A stretch of DNA of 51,622 nucleotides from JBGTBQ01 sp041749275. Lineage in GTDB: Bacteria; Acidobacteriota; Blastocatellia; Pyrinomonadales; Pyrinomonadaceae. The position numbers and the translations under genes are program-made. Positions 50,018-51,622 of this stretch are shown here, one piece after another. Location: NCBI GenBank assembly GCA_041749275.1, contig JBGTBQ010000458.1, positions 1-51,622 on the forward strand, read 5' to 3'. Under the pieces are notes generated by a model that worked only from the letters and a program-made list of their open reading frames with translations, made no database searches and was not told the DNA's origin. The first letter of the stretch is position 1; every line of letters begins with the position of its first letter.

Positions 50018-51523
50018 ATGACAAAAGTAAGCAACCGCGAGACGAAACATATCCTGTTGACCGGGGCGACAGGATATGTCGGCGGGCGACTGTTGAAGGA
50101 ACTGGAAAAAGAAGGGCATCGAGTTCGCTGCTTAACGCGCCGCCCGGAAAATTTAATAAGCCGAACTGCCGAGGGCACTGAAGTCGTTAAAGGTGACGTG
50201 CTCGATGCTGAGAGTCTGAAATCCGCGTTTGAAAACATCGAGGTCGCTTATTATCTTGTGCACTCGATGGGTTCCGAAGGAGCATTTGAGGAGCAAGATC
50301 GTCAGGCCGCCACCAACTTTTCAAATGCCGCCCGAAAGGGTTCCGTTCAGCGTATCATTTATCTGGGAGGGTTGAGCAGCGAGCAGCAAACGCTATCCAC
50401 GCATCTGCGTAGTCGCTTGGAAGTCGGGCGCATACTTCGTGAATCGGGTGTGCCTACCATCGAACTGCAAGCTTCCATCATCATTGGCTCCGGCAGCCTG
50501 TCGTTTGAATTGATCCGCAACCTTGTCGAGCGCCTTCCGGTGATGGTGGCCCCCAAATGGGTTCGCATCAAAGCCCAGCCTATTTTCATTGATGATGTTT
50601 TGCGCTACCTCATCCGGGCGATAGATGCGCCTCTGGAACAGAGCCGCATCTATGAGATCGGCGGCGCGGACGTGACTTCCTACAGCGGGATCATGGAAGA
50701 GTACGGGCGCCAGCGTGGGCTGAAGCGACTGATGCTTCCGGTGCCGTTCTTGACGCCGTGGCTTTCGAGCTTGTGGTTAAACCTGATTACGCCCGTCTAC
50801 GCTCGCATCGGTCGGAAACTCATTGACAGCATCCGCCACCCGACGGTCGTGAAAAACGAAGAGGCTTTAAAAGATTTCGATTTTCGACCCATCGGTATTC
50901 GAGAAGCGATATCTAAAGTTTTACAAAAAGAGGAGCAACACTCGAACGAAACGCGTTGGTCCGACTCTTTATCTTCCGCTGGCCCCGTCCGTTCATGGGG
51001 CGGGGTGCAATTCGGGAACCGGATCGTGGAGCATCGCAGTTTGCTGGTAAAGACGACTCCGGATAAAGCTTTTATGCCGATCCAAGTCATCGGCGGTGAT
51101 AACGGCTGGTATTACGGAAACTGGCTGTGGCGCTTACGTGGGTTGATTGATTATCTGTTCGGCGGCGTTGGATTGCGCCGCGGCAGGCGCGACCCCGAAA
51201 GGCTACGGGTGGGTGAGTCGGTAGACTTCTGGCGGGTGGAAGAGTACGAGCCGAACAAACGTTTACGGCTTTTCGCCGAAATGAAGCTGCCCGGTCGTGC
51301 GTGGCTGGAGTTTGAAGTGAAACCGGGTGAGAAGGGCACGGAGATTCATCAAACTGCCATCTTCGACCCGCTCGGTTCATTAGGACAGCTATACTGGTAT
51401 CTTCTTTATCCGTTACATAAACGAATCTTTTCAGGAATGCTTAGGAATATAGCAAGACAAGCTGCCATTGGTCGCCACCCTGCTAGGGCGTTTGCAAAGT
51501 CAGGAATGACGGGGATTACTTGA
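50018..51523 (+). CDS. SDR (NmrA-like) with C-terminal DUF2867 domain
   Basis: A 501-residue two-part protein. Residues 10-290: NAD(P)-binding atypical SDR, HILLTGATGYVGGRLLKELEKEGHRVRCLTR and YYLVHSMGSEGAFEEQDRQAATNFSNAAR; the YxxxK lysine is not obvious, as in NmrA-like members. Residues about 330-495: DUF2867-type domain (WGGVQFGNRIVEHRSLLVKTTPDKAFMPIQVIGGDNGWYYGNWLWRLRGLIDYLFGG and RLRLFAEMKLPGRAWLEFEV), a START-like fold. The combination is known from several bacteria as an annotated SDR-DUF2867 protein; role unknown, perhaps binding a hydrophobic ligand. ATG follows GGAGCATCAC. Lower GC than the centre of the window. Confidence 0.87.
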   Translation: MTKVSNRETKHILLTGATGYVGGRLLKELEKEGHRVRCLTRRPENLISRTAEGTEVVKGDVLDAESLKSAFENIEVAYYLVHSMGSEGAFEEQDRQAATNFSNAARKGSVQRIIYLGGLSSEQQTLSTHLRSRLEVGRILRESGVPTIELQASIIIGSGSLSFELIRNLVERLPVMVAPKWVRIKAQPIFIDDVLRYLIRAIDAPLEQSRIYEIGGADVTSYSGIMEEYGRQRGLKRLMLPVPFLTPWLSSLWLNLITPVYARIGRKLIDSIRHPTVVKNEEALKDFDFRPIGIREAISKVLQKEEQHSNETRWSDSLSSAGPVRSWGGVQFGNRIVEHRSLLVKTTPDKAFMPIQVIGGDNGWYYGNWLWRLRGLIDYLFGGVGLRRGRRDPERLRVGESVDFWRVEEYEPNKRLRLFAEMKLPGRAWLEFEVKPGEKGTEIHQTAIFDPLGSLGQLYWYLLYPLHKRIFSGMLRNIARQAAIGRHPARAFAKSGMTGIT

Positions 51524-51536
51524 CAAATTACAGAAA

Positions 51537-51596
51537 GACCTTCCACAAGTCAGTTAACGAAGCAGTTCCGAGAACTACGCTGACTCAAGGAAGGTC
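51537..51596. repeat. Imperfect inverted repeat before the last start codon
   Basis: GACCTTCCACAAGTCAG (51537-51553) and CTGACTCAAGGAAGGTC (51580-51596) pair with three mismatches. It directly precedes an ATG with AGGAAGG upstream. Confidence 0.4.
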
Positions 51597-51599
51597 GCC

Positions 51600-51622
51600 A
51601 TGGAGTCTACCACAAGCCAACC
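51600..51622 (+). CDS. Start of a further gene cut by window end
   Basis: ATG at 51600 is 6-7 bases after AGGAAGG and reads MESTTSQ until the end of the window. Too short to identify; a transposase cannot be excluded, given the inverted repeat just upstream. Confidence 0.3.

Overview
The window (about 62% GC by eye, falling in the last 3 kb) looks like chromosomal DNA of an Acidobacteriota member, most likely the Blastocatellia/Pyrinomonadaceae side. The grounds are an extracellular protein with a Solibacter-type C-terminal (TIGR03437-like) domain, a FecR/YXRYGHW-repeat (DUF6600-like) protein, an anti-sigma/TonB fusion, an ElbD-like four-domain lipid enzyme and abundant intergenic palindromes. 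This placement is inferred from gene content; no rRNA or tRNA gene was seen.

Left part (1-10.4 kb): tail of a TonB-domain protein, a small two-helix membrane protein, an ATP-grasp ligase followed by an S9 peptidase, rpsU, a ChaN-like protein, a DEDDh exonuclease, and a minus-strand group. In that group an AhpD-like peroxidase-family gene is interrupted by one in-frame TGA exactly at the second cysteine of CxxC, followed at once by a SECIS-like hairpin: a candidate selenoprotein. A TlpA-type thioredoxin, a small His/Cys protein, a barrel-like protein and a DSD1-family PLP enzyme follow.

Middle (10.7-29 kb): two large secreted/envelope proteins on the minus strand, a secreted hypothetical protein, an NfeD-flotillin pair, a GntR(YtrA)-ABC transporter operon with a perfect operator-like dyad over the regulator start, a DUF3352 protein, an ECF sigma factor with an anti-sigma-like/TonB fusion protein, an aspartate aminotransferase, coaD and an Uma2 protein.

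Right part (29-51.6 kb): metH, two tandem paralogous ATP-grasp ligases, an esterase, then PlsC and diacylglycerol-kinase-like genes. Facing them is a minus-strand run: HAD phosphatase, LarA-like (DUF2088) protein, Uma2 protein, a 1477-residue reductase/adenylate-forming ligase/carrier protein/acyltransferase resembling ElbD of myxobacterial ether-lipid synthesis, and an SDR. Together these suggest a membrane-lipid island, possibly for the ether-bound lipids known from this group. The end carries a TPR lipoprotein, a membrane-anchored EEP phosphatase-like protein and an SDR-DUF2867 protein.

Intergenic spaces hold three kinds of repeats: long GC-rich palindromes (arms about 29-32 bp), elements built on CCCCGGAGGGGCGAAATGTTTGTAG-like units, and hairpins whose arms are mostly tandem short units (about 7 nt), each locus with a different unit.
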